From an archaeon (lineage in GTDB: Archaea; Nanobdellota; Nanobdellia; Pacearchaeales; GW2011-AR1), in assembly GCA_030620045.1 (NCBI GenBank), contig JAUXAD010000004.1, forward strand, positions 1-44,123: a stretch of 44,123 nucleotides of DNA. Reading direction: 5' to 3'. This document shows positions 8,399 to 15,439 of the stretch, piece after piece. Position numbers and translations under genes: made by a program. Below the pieces are notes generated by a model. It did not search any database. It saw only the letters and a list, made by a program, of their open reading frames with translations, and was not told the DNA's origin. The stretch's first letter is position 1, and each line of letters starts with the position of its first letter.

Positions 8399-10993
8399 TT
8401 ATTCCCATATACAATATGTTTCACACCTTCCCCACCAACATAATTCTGTGCACACCTCTACCAAACATCTTCCATTAACACATTTATTCGGACAGCTTTC
8501 TTTTAGTTTATGGGGGGTCCAAGAATCACAATAAGAATAAGATTTTCCAGGATAATTACATTCATAAGTCCGAAACTTTTGTTTAAGATCATTATTAGAT
8601 AAACAATAAGGTTCTTCCACCCAACCATCAGTTCCACAATCTGCATCTTTTAAGCAAGCAATTGTCAGGTGAGTGCAATATGAATCAATTGTACCATCGT
8701 TATTACAAATATCTTCTGTATATGGATTTGAATCATCACATTCTTCATCTGATGAACATTCTATTATACACTCCCCATCTTCACAACCAGACTGACAATA
8801 CTCCTCTCCCCCCCACTCAAAACATAAATCAGTATCATAATATCCACATGTCTGCACATAATCTCCATCACATCTTGTTTGTCCTAAAGGACCACATTCA
8901 TTTTCACAATCTTCTGGATTACATTCCCCATATGAACATCCATGATCACAATCTTCAACTTTTTGTTTAGTTGTAGTTTCAAAACAAACTTCACTAGAAC
9001 AACCCCTATCTATGAAATCTCTATAAACACTATCACCATCACAATAATTATCACTATATTCATCTACCCCACATTCTTGAACTTTTTCCTCTTCTACATT
9101 CACATTATTAAAACAAACTGCATTAGAACAACCTTTATCATAACATGTCCTCTTTTTCCAAACATCATTATTTTTGCAAAAATTCAACCAAGAACCACAA
9201 CTATCAGAGCCACATTCTTCTTTTTTCCCATATGTACTTTGGGATATACATTCTGATTGTTTAGTTCCTGGATATTTACAACTATAATCTACAAAAGTCC
9301 CATAGACATCATTACTACTACAGACAAGTCCACTCCAGTAATCCTTAGAACAATCAACATCTGAGGAACAATCTATTGATCTACATCCATAAATAGAATA
9401 ATCTGGATCACAATATTCATTTTGGTTGCAATAATCACTTACTCCCCATGAACCATAGGTTAAACTCCCACTACAATCTGAAGAAGAACTAGAACAATGC
9501 TTATTTACTAATCTTCGACCAACATCATCCCCTAAATCTGTCCCCCAAGGACAGCCAGAATTATACCAATTGCCACACACAACAGATGAGGGCTTAAATA
9601 CATAATCTCCACAATCAGTATCACAACAAACTCCCGAAGTACATTGAGCATTTGAACAATAAAAATAACTCCAACCAGTATTGTCTCCATTACAAAATTC
9701 AGTACTTCCACAATAATCATACGTTTGCCAACTATTTGACACTATACTGCCACTACATGAAGATGAAGAACCAGAGCAATATCTTCTTTTGTCTCTTCTA
9801 TAAACATCGTCTCCTACACACTCTCCACTTGGACAAGAATAATAATAGCTTCCATAATGATAATCGCACACAGAACTACTTGATTTATAATGACATCCAT
9901 CACAACAAACTCCAGAAGAACATTCACAACATTCATCTCTTGTTTTGTCCCATGTTTCTCCAGACCAACAACAACCACAATCTCCTAAATAACACCATGC
10001 AGAACCCGTACAATATAAACTACCATAACATTCAGAATCCCAATCGCAATCATAATCCCCGTGCCCACATAAACTACAACCATATTGTTTTCTTTTTGGA
10101 CAATAATCACTATATCCTTTTCTGCTTACTAAAGTATCATCAACCCACCCACTCCAAACAACTTTGCAAGCTCCATTGGAGCAACCATAATTGTAGAAAT
10201 ACTTTTTCTTCCTCACTTCAGTGCTGGTACAATAATAATACCAATCGTACTTTTTATCATAATCATTACAATTTTTTGTTTGCCAATTTACACCATCAGC
10301 AGTGAGCGATGTAAATCCACAATCAAGCCAGGCTTCATAAAGTATGTAAGAATTACTATAACTACAACGGTCAGTTTTACGGTCTACCTCACCACAACCA
10401 AGAGGGATAAGCCAACAATCATAAGCTATTGCAGTACTTTTTGTTTTATAATCAAAACATTCTTCATAATCATTATATCGGCAATAAGTTCCACCAGGAC
10501 CTTCAGCAGTTTCTTCACTACCTGCTTTGCAATTCCCTCTTACTAAAATTTCAGTTTGATTCGATTCAGTTAAATTCAAATCTGTCTCATTATTCGGTAT
10601 GCCAAAATCCACATCACTCAAATTAGTTTCATTCTCACTTTCATTATAAAAGTTAATTTCATTTTCAGTATCAACCAAATCAACCTCCTCCCCTACAACA
10701 TCAGAATTATCATCCTTTTTTGGTTTCTTTTTAGACCCTCCACCACCACCCCCAGATGAACTCAAAGATAAACTTTCAAAAACATCATCATCTTCTATCT
10801 CATTATCTAAAGAACTTAAACCAGACAAACCCCCAAGATTACTTTGCTGAACATTAAGTAAAACCTGTTCTGTCTCTGCAACATTTTTTTCATTATAAGA
10901 TTTTGCGACTTCCTGAACAAGAATAATCAAACCCATAGAAACAACTAAGATAGAAACAATTAAAACAGAGATTAAAACACTTTTTTTCTCCAT
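8399..10993 (-). CDS. Giant Cys-rich exported protein, paralogous ends with the protease
   Basis: The 864 aa product shares its first 90 or so residues with the neighbouring S8 protease: the same LISxLIVSILVVS anchor, acidic stretch and SSSGGGGG linker. It also shares its last 85 residues, with a DCGTDG.....C module and a C-terminal C.E.CWWGRCETYC tail. The central 600 residues are a dense array of Cys-, Ser- and Tyr-rich modules. At least two of these are tandem copies of a unit of about 90 residues with GVCCD.C, DDV.RR and YC.....C motifs. No catalytic residues were found. Many disulfides are implied, so it is a rigid extracellular structural, binding or matrix protein. It could be a partner or substrate of the protease, since the two use duplicated promoters. 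The function is otherwise unknown. Confidence 0.85.
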   Translation of the reverse strand: MEKKSVLISVLIVSILVVSMGLIILVQEVAKSYNEKNVAETEQVLLNVQQSNLGGLSGLSSLDNEIEDDDVFESLSLSSSGGGGGGSKKKPKKDDNSDVVGEEVDLVDTENEINFYNESENETNLSDVDFGIPNNETDLNLTESNQTEILVRGNCKAGSEETAEGPGGTYCRYNDYEECFDYKTKSTAIAYDCWLIPLGCGEVDRKTDRCSYSNSYILYEAWLDCGFTSLTADGVNWQTKNCNDYDKKYDWYYYCTSTEVRKKKYFYNYGCSNGACKVVWSGWVDDTLVSRKGYSDYCPKRKQYGCSLCGHGDYDCDWDSECYGSLYCTGSAWCYLGDCGCCWSGETWDKTRDECCECSSGVCCDGCHYKSSSSVCDYHYGSYYYSCPSGECVGDDVYRRDKRRYCSGSSSSCSGSIVSNSWQTYDYCGSTEFCNGDNTGWSYFYCSNAQCTSGVCCDTDCGDYVFKPSSVVCGNWYNSGCPWGTDLGDDVGRRLVNKHCSSSSSDCSGSLTYGSWGVSDYCNQNEYCDPDYSIYGCRSIDCSSDVDCSKDYWSGLVCSSNDVYGTFVDYSCKYPGTKQSECISQSTYGKKEECGSDSCGSWLNFCKNNDVWKKRTCYDKGCSNAVCFNNVNVEEEKVQECGVDEYSDNYCDGDSVYRDFIDRGCSSEVCFETTTKQKVEDCDHGCSYGECNPEDCENECGPLGQTRCDGDYVQTCGYYDTDLCFEWGGEEYCQSGCEDGECIIECSSDEECDDSNPYTEDICNNDGTIDSYCTHLTIACLKDADCGTDGWVEEPYCLSNNDLKQKFRTYECNYPGKSYSYCDSWTPHKLKESCPNKCVNGRCLVEVCTELCWWGRCETYCIWE

Positions 10994-11014
10994 TATAACA
11001 AACAGTTTCTTATT

Positions 11015-11022
11015 GTTATAAA
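11015..11022 (-). promoter_or_regulatory. TATA box of the 864 aa gene
   Basis: On the minus strand this reads TTTATAAC, centred about 25 nt before the ATG at 10993. It is a near copy of the protease promoter at 8353-8360, as are the bases from the box to the start codon. Confidence 0.7.
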
Positions 11023-11065
11023 CATTTATATAAACTAAAAGAACAATCCAAATTCATCTGAGGGC

Positions 11066-11302
11066 TTACCTTAATCGCGACTTCTTGCCTGCCCTAAGAT
11101 AATTAAGTCCACCAAGAATAATCAAAATTCCTCCACCAAAAATTATCCACTTATCAATATCAATATCAAAAACAAACTCAGGGAAAGTAATAAAACCAAA
11201 AGTAGAATTAATAAAATACAATCCAAATATTAAATACACAAAAAAAATAAACATATTTGCTCCTCTTTTTCTAACATAATCACCATCTCTTTTTCTTCCC
11301 AT
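11066..11302 (-). CDS. Small two-helix membrane protein, unknown
   Basis: The 78 aa product has a basic N-terminus (MGRKRDGDYVRKRG), a hydrophobic helix at about 17-37, a short acidic loop (FDIDIDK), a second helix at about 53-69 containing GGGILIILGG, and a basic tail. By the positive-inside rule both termini are cytoplasmic. No family was recognised. It lies between the Cys-rich surface locus and tRNA-Val, transcribed away from the tRNA. Confidence 0.6.
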   Translation of the reverse strand: MGRKRDGDYVRKRGANMFIFFVYLIFGLYFINSTFGFITFPEFVFDIDIDKWIIFGGGILIILGGLNYLRAGKKSRLR

Positions 11303-11322
11303 ATATATTGTTAAGAAAGAAC

Positions 11323-11334
11323 ATATTTAAATAT
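11323..11334 (+). promoter_or_regulatory. TATA box of tRNA-Val
   Basis: ATATTTAAATAT is centred about 27 nt before the tRNA 5' end at 11356. With the 25 nt rule seen at mRNAs here, transcription would begin 0-3 nt before the mature tRNA. Confidence 0.55.
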
Positions 11335-11355
11335 TTCTGAAACAAATTAAAGAAG

Positions 11356-11427
11356 GGTCCTGTGGTCTAGTGGCATGACACTTCCTTGACGTGGAAGAGA
11401 TCGCAGGTTCAATTCCTGCCAGGACCA
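11356..11427 (+). tRNA. tRNA-Val (anticodon GAC)
   Basis: The 72 nt cloverleaf has a perfect 7-bp acceptor stem (GGTCCTG with CAGGACC), an anticodon stem CTTCC/GGAAG with loop TTGACGT (anticodon GAC, reading GUC/GUU), a T arm GCAGG/CCTGC with TTCAATT, and discriminator A. There is no encoded CCA and no intron. Confidence 0.95.
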
Positions 11428-11448
11428 TTAGTTATCTTTTAAGAGGTT

Positions 11449-11802
11449 TTATAGTTCACTAGTTTCAATTGGTTCTAAACTAATTTTACAAGAATCCCTT
11501 TCTTCTCCATCTATATACAAGGTAAGTTTCCTTTCTTTCAATGACCAAGCTACATCAACCATATGTTCATCTTTATCATCTAACTCATCTGCTCTTGCAT
11601 TCAAATGACCATAACCTTTTCCTTTATACGCATAATAAACTTTAATTCCATTATCCAAATCCTTATATATTTTTAGAAGCCCACCATTCCCTTCATAATT
11701 AATTAAATAAAAGAATTTGTTATCTTTATAATCTAATGAATCTCTGGGTATCCTAAAAGTAAGTGTTCCTTCATCAAAATTCAAAGATTTTAAAGATATC
11801 AT
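11449..11802 (-). CDS. Unknown 117 aa protein with LamG/jelly-roll-like pattern
   Basis: The beta-rich sequence has features of a concanavalin/LamG-like sandwich: GTLTFRIP near the start, then a late segment HMVDVAWSLKERKLTLYIDG, which is the usual 'W-then-hairpin-with-D-G' strand pair. There is no signal peptide. Its ATG overlaps the stop of the 110 aa membrane gene upstream (ATGA, 11799-11802), so the two are translated together and probably act together at the membrane. The fold assignment is inference and the ligand is unknown. Confidence 0.6.
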   Translation of the reverse strand: MISLKSLNFDEGTLTFRIPRDSLDYKDNKFFYLINYEGNGGLLKIYKDLDNGIKVYYAYKGKGYGHLNARADELDDKDEHMVDVAWSLKERKLTLYIDGEERDSCKISLEPIETSEL

Positions 11803-12131
11803 TTTTTATCTAGTTTTCTAACGGGTCTATTTTTTTTAAATTTTTCCATTCTTGGTGGTTTCATTTCTTTAGATAACTTCATAACTTGACCAATGTCCCC
11901 ACTTCTTATGTCTTCCACCCCTTTTTCAATACCTTTCAGACTTTCTTTAATTGAAATAAAAATTTCATTTGATTTAACAAAAAAGAATATAGAAATAGAT
12001 ATTGCAAATATAGCCAGTATAAAAGTTACTAAGAAAGTCACATCTAATTCAAGAAGCTTGAATTCACATATTGCAACTAAAAAATACAGAGAGAATAAGC
12101 TAATTTGAATGAATACTTTATACTCCATCAA
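11799..12131 (-). CDS. Small membrane protein with cytoplasmic helical tail
   Basis: The 110 aa product has two hydrophobic helices (about residues 7-26 and 31-52). They are followed by an amphipathic segment (IKESLKGIEKGVEDIRSG) and a very basic tail (MEKFKKNRPVRKLDKK) that could touch nucleic acid or the membrane surface. No family was recognised. It is first in a two-gene unit with the LamG-like 117 aa gene, joined by an ATGA overlap. Confidence 0.6.
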   Translation of the reverse strand: MMEYKVFIQISLFSLYFLVAICEFKLLELDVTFLVTFILAIFAISISIFFFVKSNEIFISIKESLKGIEKGVEDIRSGDIGQVMKLSKEMKPPRMEKFKKNRPVRKLDKK

Positions 12132-12200
12132 TTTTAATTAAGTTAATCTATTTAAAAAAATTTATGTTTTATAATATACCTAAATTGAACTTTCAGTTAT

Positions 12201-12210
12201 CTTTAAAAAC
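12201..12210 (+). promoter_or_regulatory. TATA box of the eL42-eS1 operon
   Basis: CTTTAAAAAC is centred 25 nt before the ATG at 12231, placing the transcription start on the start codon (leaderless). Confidence 0.65.
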
Positions 12211-12230
12211 AAAAAAAATCTGTTTCTAAT

Positions 12231-12542
12231 ATGAAAATACCAAAAACCACGAATAGATACTGCCCATATTGTAAAAAAAAGACAGAGCAAAAGATTAAAA
12301 TAGTTTCAACTGGAGGAAAAAGAGGAACTTTAACAAGAGGTTCATTATCAAGAGCAAAAAAACGTGGATTAAATCGTGGAATAGGAAACAAAGGAAAATG
12401 GGGAAGTAGACCAGCTATATCTAAATTCAAAAGAAAAACTAAAACAACTAAAAAGACAAATATCATGTATACCTGCAACGAATGTAAAAAATCAAAATAC
12501 CAAAAAAAAGGCCAGCGAGCTGGGAAGGTATTACAAGAATAA
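12231..12542 (+). CDS. rpl44e: Large-subunit ribosomal protein eL42 (L44e)
   Basis: This protein of the 50S subunit near the E site is found in archaea and eukaryotes. The 103 aa sequence starts MKIPKTTNRYCPYC and has the two zinc-ribbon knuckles of the family: Cys11/Cys14 near the N-terminus and Cys82/Cys85 in TCNECKKSKYQKKGQRAG near the C-terminus, with a basic glycine-rich centre (GGKRGTLTRGSLSRAKKRG). The length fits archaeal eL42 (about 92-100 aa, slightly extended here). It is first in an operon with eS1, whose ATG is 1 nt past its stop. The mRNA is probably leaderless. Confidence 0.95.
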   Translation: MKIPKTTNRYCPYCKKKTEQKIKIVSTGGKRGTLTRGSLSRAKKRGLNRGIGNKGKWGSRPAISKFKRKTKTTKKTNIMYTCNECKKSKYQKKGQRAGKVLQE

Positions 12543-12543
12543 A

Positions 12544-13080
12544 ATGGCCCAAGCAAAAAGAAAAAAGAAATTTTTTGACGTTGAAATGCCTATAATAGAT
12601 AAGCAAACACAGCTACAAGCATATGAACTTAAAGAATTAGATGGAAGACTCATTAAATACGACTTGACAAGACTTCTCAGAGGGAAAAGCATGTTAATTC
12701 AGTTAAAAGTAAAAGTTGAAGGAGAAAAAGCTATTGCAACCCCTAGAAATATAAAATTACTGCCTTGCTTCTTAAAAAGAATGGTTAGAAAAGGAACAAA
12801 TTATATTGAGGATTCATTTTCAACAAAATGCAAGGACGCTCAAATAAGAATAAAACCTTTTCTTATATCAAGAAGAAAAGTCTCCAGAGCAGTCAGAAAA
12901 GCTTTAAGAGAAAAAGCAAAAGAAGAATTAATAAATTATGTAAAGGACAAAACTACAGAAACTTTATTTGAAGAAATATTAAAAAACCAAATACAAAAAC
13001 CTCTAAGTTTAAAATTGAAAAAAATCTATCCATTATCTCTTTGTGAACTTAGAGTTGTTGAGGTTGAAAAAGAACTATAA
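12544..13080 (+). CDS. rps3ae: Small-subunit ribosomal protein eS1 (S3Ae)
   Basis: The 178 aa product shows the eS1 pattern: a basic start (MAQAKRKKKFFDVEMP), the region GRLIKYDLTRLLRGKSMLI.L.V, and the conserved SFSTKCKDAQIRIKPFLISRRKVSRAVRKALRE-type segment (residues about 90-125) that binds 16S rRNA near the mRNA exit. Archaeal eS1 is usually about 195-220 aa, so this copy is reduced, mostly at the C-terminus, as in other small-genome archaea. It is translated directly behind eL42. Confidence 0.93.
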   Translation: MAQAKRKKKFFDVEMPIIDKQTQLQAYELKELDGRLIKYDLTRLLRGKSMLIQLKVKVEGEKAIATPRNIKLLPCFLKRMVRKGTNYIEDSFSTKCKDAQIRIKPFLISRRKVSRAVRKALREKAKEELINYVKDKTTETLFEEILKNQIQKPLSLKLKKIYPLSLCELRVVEVEKEL

Positions 13081-13087
13081 TAACAAT

Positions 13088-13098
13088 CTTTAAAAATT
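13088..13098 (+). promoter_or_regulatory. TATA box of tRNA-Thr (and probably mazG)
   Basis: CTTTAAAAATT is centred about 28 nt before the tRNA 5' end. No other TATA-like box lies between the tRNA and the MazG-like gene 9 nt behind it, so this box probably drives both. Confidence 0.5.
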
Positions 13099-13120
13099 AA
13101 ATACTTCTAAATATTTTATT

Positions 13121-13192
13121 GCCTGTGTAGCTCAGTGGTAGAGCGTTTGCCTTGTAAGCAAAGGGTCGGGAGTTCGAATCTCTCCGCAGGCT
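13121..13192 (+). tRNA. tRNA-Thr (anticodon TGT)
   Basis: The 72 nt cloverleaf has acceptor GCCTGTG/CGCAGGC (one T-G pair), D arm with AGTGGTA, anticodon stem TTTGC/GCAAA with loop CTTGTAA (anticodon TGT), T arm GGGAG/CTCTC-type with TTCGAAT, and discriminator T. There is no CCA and no intron. Confidence 0.95.
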
Positions 13193-13201
13193 TTTTAAAA
13201 A

Positions 13202-13531
13202 ATGAGTTTAGAAGGAACCCAAAAAGATGTTGATGAATGGACCAAACAATTTGATCCCCAATATTGGCAACCCCTAGAGCAATTTGCACAATTAGGAGAA
13301 GAAACAGGAGAAGTTGGAAGATCTCTAAATAGAATACACGGACCTAGAAAAGCAAAAAAAGATGAAGAAATAAAAAATCTTGGACAAGAACTAGTAGATG
13401 TTTTATTTGTCTTATGTTGCATTGCAAATCGTGAAGATATAAATCTTCAGAAAGAATGGAATGAAATGACGCAAAAAAGACTTTACAAAAGAGATAATCA
13501 AAGATTCAAAAGAAAAGAAGAATCACAATAA
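13202..13531 (+). CDS. MazG-like nucleotide pyrophosphohydrolase
   Basis: The 109 aa all-alpha protein carries the MazG/dUTPase-like metal-binding pattern: Glu33-Glu34-x-x-Glu37 (GEETGEVGR) on one helix and Glu63-x-x-Asp66 (GQELVDVLF) on the next. This family hydrolyses NTPs or dNTPs to NMP plus pyrophosphate, usually for nucleotide-pool cleaning. A window between the helices (HGPRKAKKD) sits where the substrate loop lies. The start codon is 9 nt behind the tRNA-Thr 3' end with no separate promoter, so the mRNA is likely released by tRNA 3' processing. The preferred substrate cannot be read from the sequence. Confidence 0.85.
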   Translation: MSLEGTQKDVDEWTKQFDPQYWQPLEQFAQLGEETGEVGRSLNRIHGPRKAKKDEEIKNLGQELVDVLFVLCCIANREDINLQKEWNEMTQKRLYKRDNQRFKRKEESQ

Positions 13532-13563
13532 TCCTTAAAAATAATATAGCCCTCTCCCATATT

Positions 13564-14721
13564 ATGAATACTGATATCGGTGGAGATTTATCAGAAGATG
13601 AATTGTTGGAGGAAATCAATAGAATAAAAGAGGTCTATCCTGAATCGTACACTGGATATTTTAATGCTAAACCAGCACCATTTAAAACAAAATTTGATAC
13701 CAGGAATAATTATATCATTGTTCATGCAGATTGTCATGATGATTATAAGAAATATCTAACACCAGATCAGCAGAAGTGGTGGGTAAGAGAGCGAAGATAT
13801 CATTTGAGACTTAATTCAGATTATCTTTGTTCACAAACTTTGGGTATAGCTTTTCCATATCATCAACTATTTCTGTCTTTTATTACGCCAAAATATGCAG
13901 AAGGATGTCTTAAAGCATTAACAGATCTAGAATATTCTCTGATAGAGCAAAGGAAATCTAATTATGATATGTATTGGAGTGATAAGAATAGATATGACAT
14001 GCTTAGGACATTGAGAAGCAAAGATAATCTATCAAAGGCATTTGATGCCAGAGCTGCTGATATTGTTAAAAAAATTAATGATAGCATTGATGGAATACTA
14101 GCATTTCATTTTGCTACTTTTTCGCCAAAAAGAAGAACAGCAAGAAGTGATGATTGGTATGATCATTTTTCAACAGAACCTAATGATGAGAAAGGTCTGA
14201 ATTTTGGAAAGCTATGCCCTGTGAAATCTATTGAATGCATACCAAACAACCACCATGCACTGAGTCAGCTTGAAACAATGACAAAGGAATTGCAATATGC
14301 AAGAGCAGTAGGATTAACATCAAAAGTAATCACAGATGATGGCTTTAAGTATATCCCTATGATAGATTTCGCAAGTGAAATTAGTTTGGTATCAATAAAT
14401 GACACTTTAGACAAAATAAGTATGAGGGGCATGATAATAAAATCTGGACTTTCACATCATTTTTATGGCTTTGAGCTTCAATCATTTGAACAACATCGCA
14501 ATTTCATAAAATCACTCAAAGAGCATTATTCTGTATGCGGCGCTTATCCAGATCTTCAACTGGAACAAGGATTTTCTATGTTAAGATTAACACCAGCAAC
14601 AAATAGACTTTATCAACCATGTATTCACAACATATATTTGCCAAAATTACCAAAACCAGATAATAAACCAGAAAATATAGATAATTTAGAAAGGCTTGAA
14701 TCTCAATTAAAAATAGCATAA
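13564..14721 (+). CDS. Unknown 385 aa protein, possible primase-fold (AEP-like) domain
   Basis: I do not recognise a named family. The N-terminal 250 residues are mixed and rich in aromatic and charged residues (QQKWWVRERRYH at 69-80). The last 130 residues show spacing like the archaeo-eukaryotic primase superfamily: a hydrophobic strand ending in Asp268 (YIPMIDFAS), then SGLSHHFYG at 294-302 (the s.xH motif position), then LRLTPATNR at 340-348 (the 'R.P.s' position). The usual second acidic residue of motif I is not evident (DFAS instead of D.D), so this is tentative and may be inactive. A TATA-like box (13533-13542) lies about 26 nt upstream. The in-frame TAA is directly followed by coding-like sequence (see 14722-14862), so the protein may be truncated. 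Confidence 0.65.
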   Translation: MNTDIGGDLSEDELLEEINRIKEVYPESYTGYFNAKPAPFKTKFDTRNNYIIVHADCHDDYKKYLTPDQQKWWVRERRYHLRLNSDYLCSQTLGIAFPYHQLFLSFITPKYAEGCLKALTDLEYSLIEQRKSNYDMYWSDKNRYDMLRTLRSKDNLSKAFDARAADIVKKINDSIDGILAFHFATFSPKRRTARSDDWYDHFSTEPNDEKGLNFGKLCPVKSIECIPNNHHALSQLETMTKELQYARAVGLTSKVITDDGFKYIPMIDFASEISLVSINDTLDKISMRGMIIKSGLSHHFYGFELQSFEQHRNFIKSLKEHYSVCGAYPDLQLEQGFSMLRLTPATNRLYQPCIHNIYLPKLPKPDNKPENIDNLERLESQLKIA

Positions 14722-14862
14722 AAATTAAAAAATTGGTGCAAAAGATTAGGTTATGAATTTAAACAGGAGCACAAACTCGAATTTATAGGTTTTCAAGATA
14801 AAAGATTTACTCCTCAAATTAGAATCCTTCTGCAGGCTTTTTATCACAATAATTCTTATAAA
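14722..14862 (+). pseudogene. Remnant C-terminal domain, in frame behind the 385 aa gene
   Basis: After the TAA at 14719-14721 the same frame stays open for 46 codons. It encodes LKNWCKRLGYEF and then EHKLEFIGFQDKRFTPQ. This matches the C-terminal 35 or so residues of the protein at 14884-15243 (LRNWCKRLSYDF, then EQKLELIGFRDRTFSPK). The similarity may reach slightly upstream of the stop (ER..S.L..A in both). It is either the cut-off tail of the 385 aa gene after a nonsense change, or a broken duplicate of the downstream gene. There is no start codon of its own. Confidence 0.65.
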
Positions 14863-14883
14863 TAATGTTTAATCATTTATCTG

Positions 14884-15243
14884 ATGAGATATATTGAATT
14901 TCACCTGCCATATGGAAAAAAAGAAGATAATCTTTTTTTAGAAGCAAGGATAAATAAAGTGCAAGAAGAAGGTGAAGAAGGAACAAACAATTGGTGGTAT
15001 AAAACAGAAGTTGGATATCCTGCGGGAAAGCATATTAAACATTTCTCAGAACTCAGAGGGATATGGGAAGAAGGATTAGGATATAAAGGATTGGCAGAGA
15101 GAGCTACAAGTTCATTACATGAAGCAGTAAAAAAATTGAGGAATTGGTGCAAAAGATTAAGTTATGACTTTGAGAAAGAGCAAAAACTTGAACTTATAGG
15201 TTTCCGAGATAGAACATTCTCTCCAAAAATTCTAATCCCTTAA
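14884..15243 (+). CDS. Unknown 119 aa protein
   Basis: This small soluble protein has no signal or Cys cluster. It has two recognisable parts: an N-terminal beta-type segment (MRYIEFHLPYGKK, then NNWWYKTEVGYPAG) and a C-terminal helical segment with RNWCKRLSYDFEKEQKLELIGF. The C-terminal part recurs as a broken copy just upstream (14722-14862). A TATA-like box CTTATAAATA (14855-14864) is centred about 25 nt before the ATG, supporting this start and a leaderless mRNA. The function is unknown. Confidence 0.7.
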   Translation: MRYIEFHLPYGKKEDNLFLEARINKVQEEGEEGTNNWWYKTEVGYPAGKHIKHFSELRGIWEEGLGYKGLAERATSSLHEAVKKLRNWCKRLSYDFEKEQKLELIGFRDRTFSPKILIP

Positions 15244-15255
15244 TAGGCTTTTTAT

Positions 15256-15396
15256 TTACCTCTTCTCAATAACATGCCCACATTCAGAACATTTCCATTT
15301 TTCAAAAACATCCTCTTTAAATGAAAAAGGCAATAAATAACCTCTTCCACATTTCGGACATCTTGGAAAAATACATGAATTATTATCTTCCGCCAT
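15256..15396 (-). CDS. 46 aa zinc-ribbon protein
   Basis: The minus-strand ATG at 15396 opens a 46-codon frame to TAA at 15256. It contains CPKCGRGYLLP and KWKCSECGHVIEK, two CxxCG knuckles about 20 residues apart, i.e. a minimal zinc ribbon. Another Cys (residue 8) precedes the first knuckle. Such mini-proteins bind nucleic acid or act as small adaptors. It lies convergent with the 119 aa gene and just downstream of GINS. Confidence 0.75.
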   Translation of the reverse strand: MAEDNNSCIFPRCPKCGRGYLLPFSFKEDVFEKWKCSECGHVIEKR

Positions 15397-15439
15397 TTTC
15401 CCCTCTAATTTAATTATTAACAATTATGAATTTTTAAAT

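Noticed and set aside
9652-10305. Plus-strand frames opposite the 864 aa gene, rich in His/Asn
   Set aside because: They are antisense to Cys/Tyr/Ser-rich coding sequence and have no start signal.
12203-12556. Minus-strand 117 aa frame opposite eL42
   Set aside because: It is a shadow of the well-supported ribosomal protein gene.
13186-14843. Short direct repeat GCAGGCTTTTTA at the tRNA-Thr 3' end and near 14832, as in an integrated element with att sites
   Set aside because: Only about 12 nt match and the T arm is not repeated. The second copy is better explained by the gene-end duplication at 14722-15250, and no integrase lies in between.
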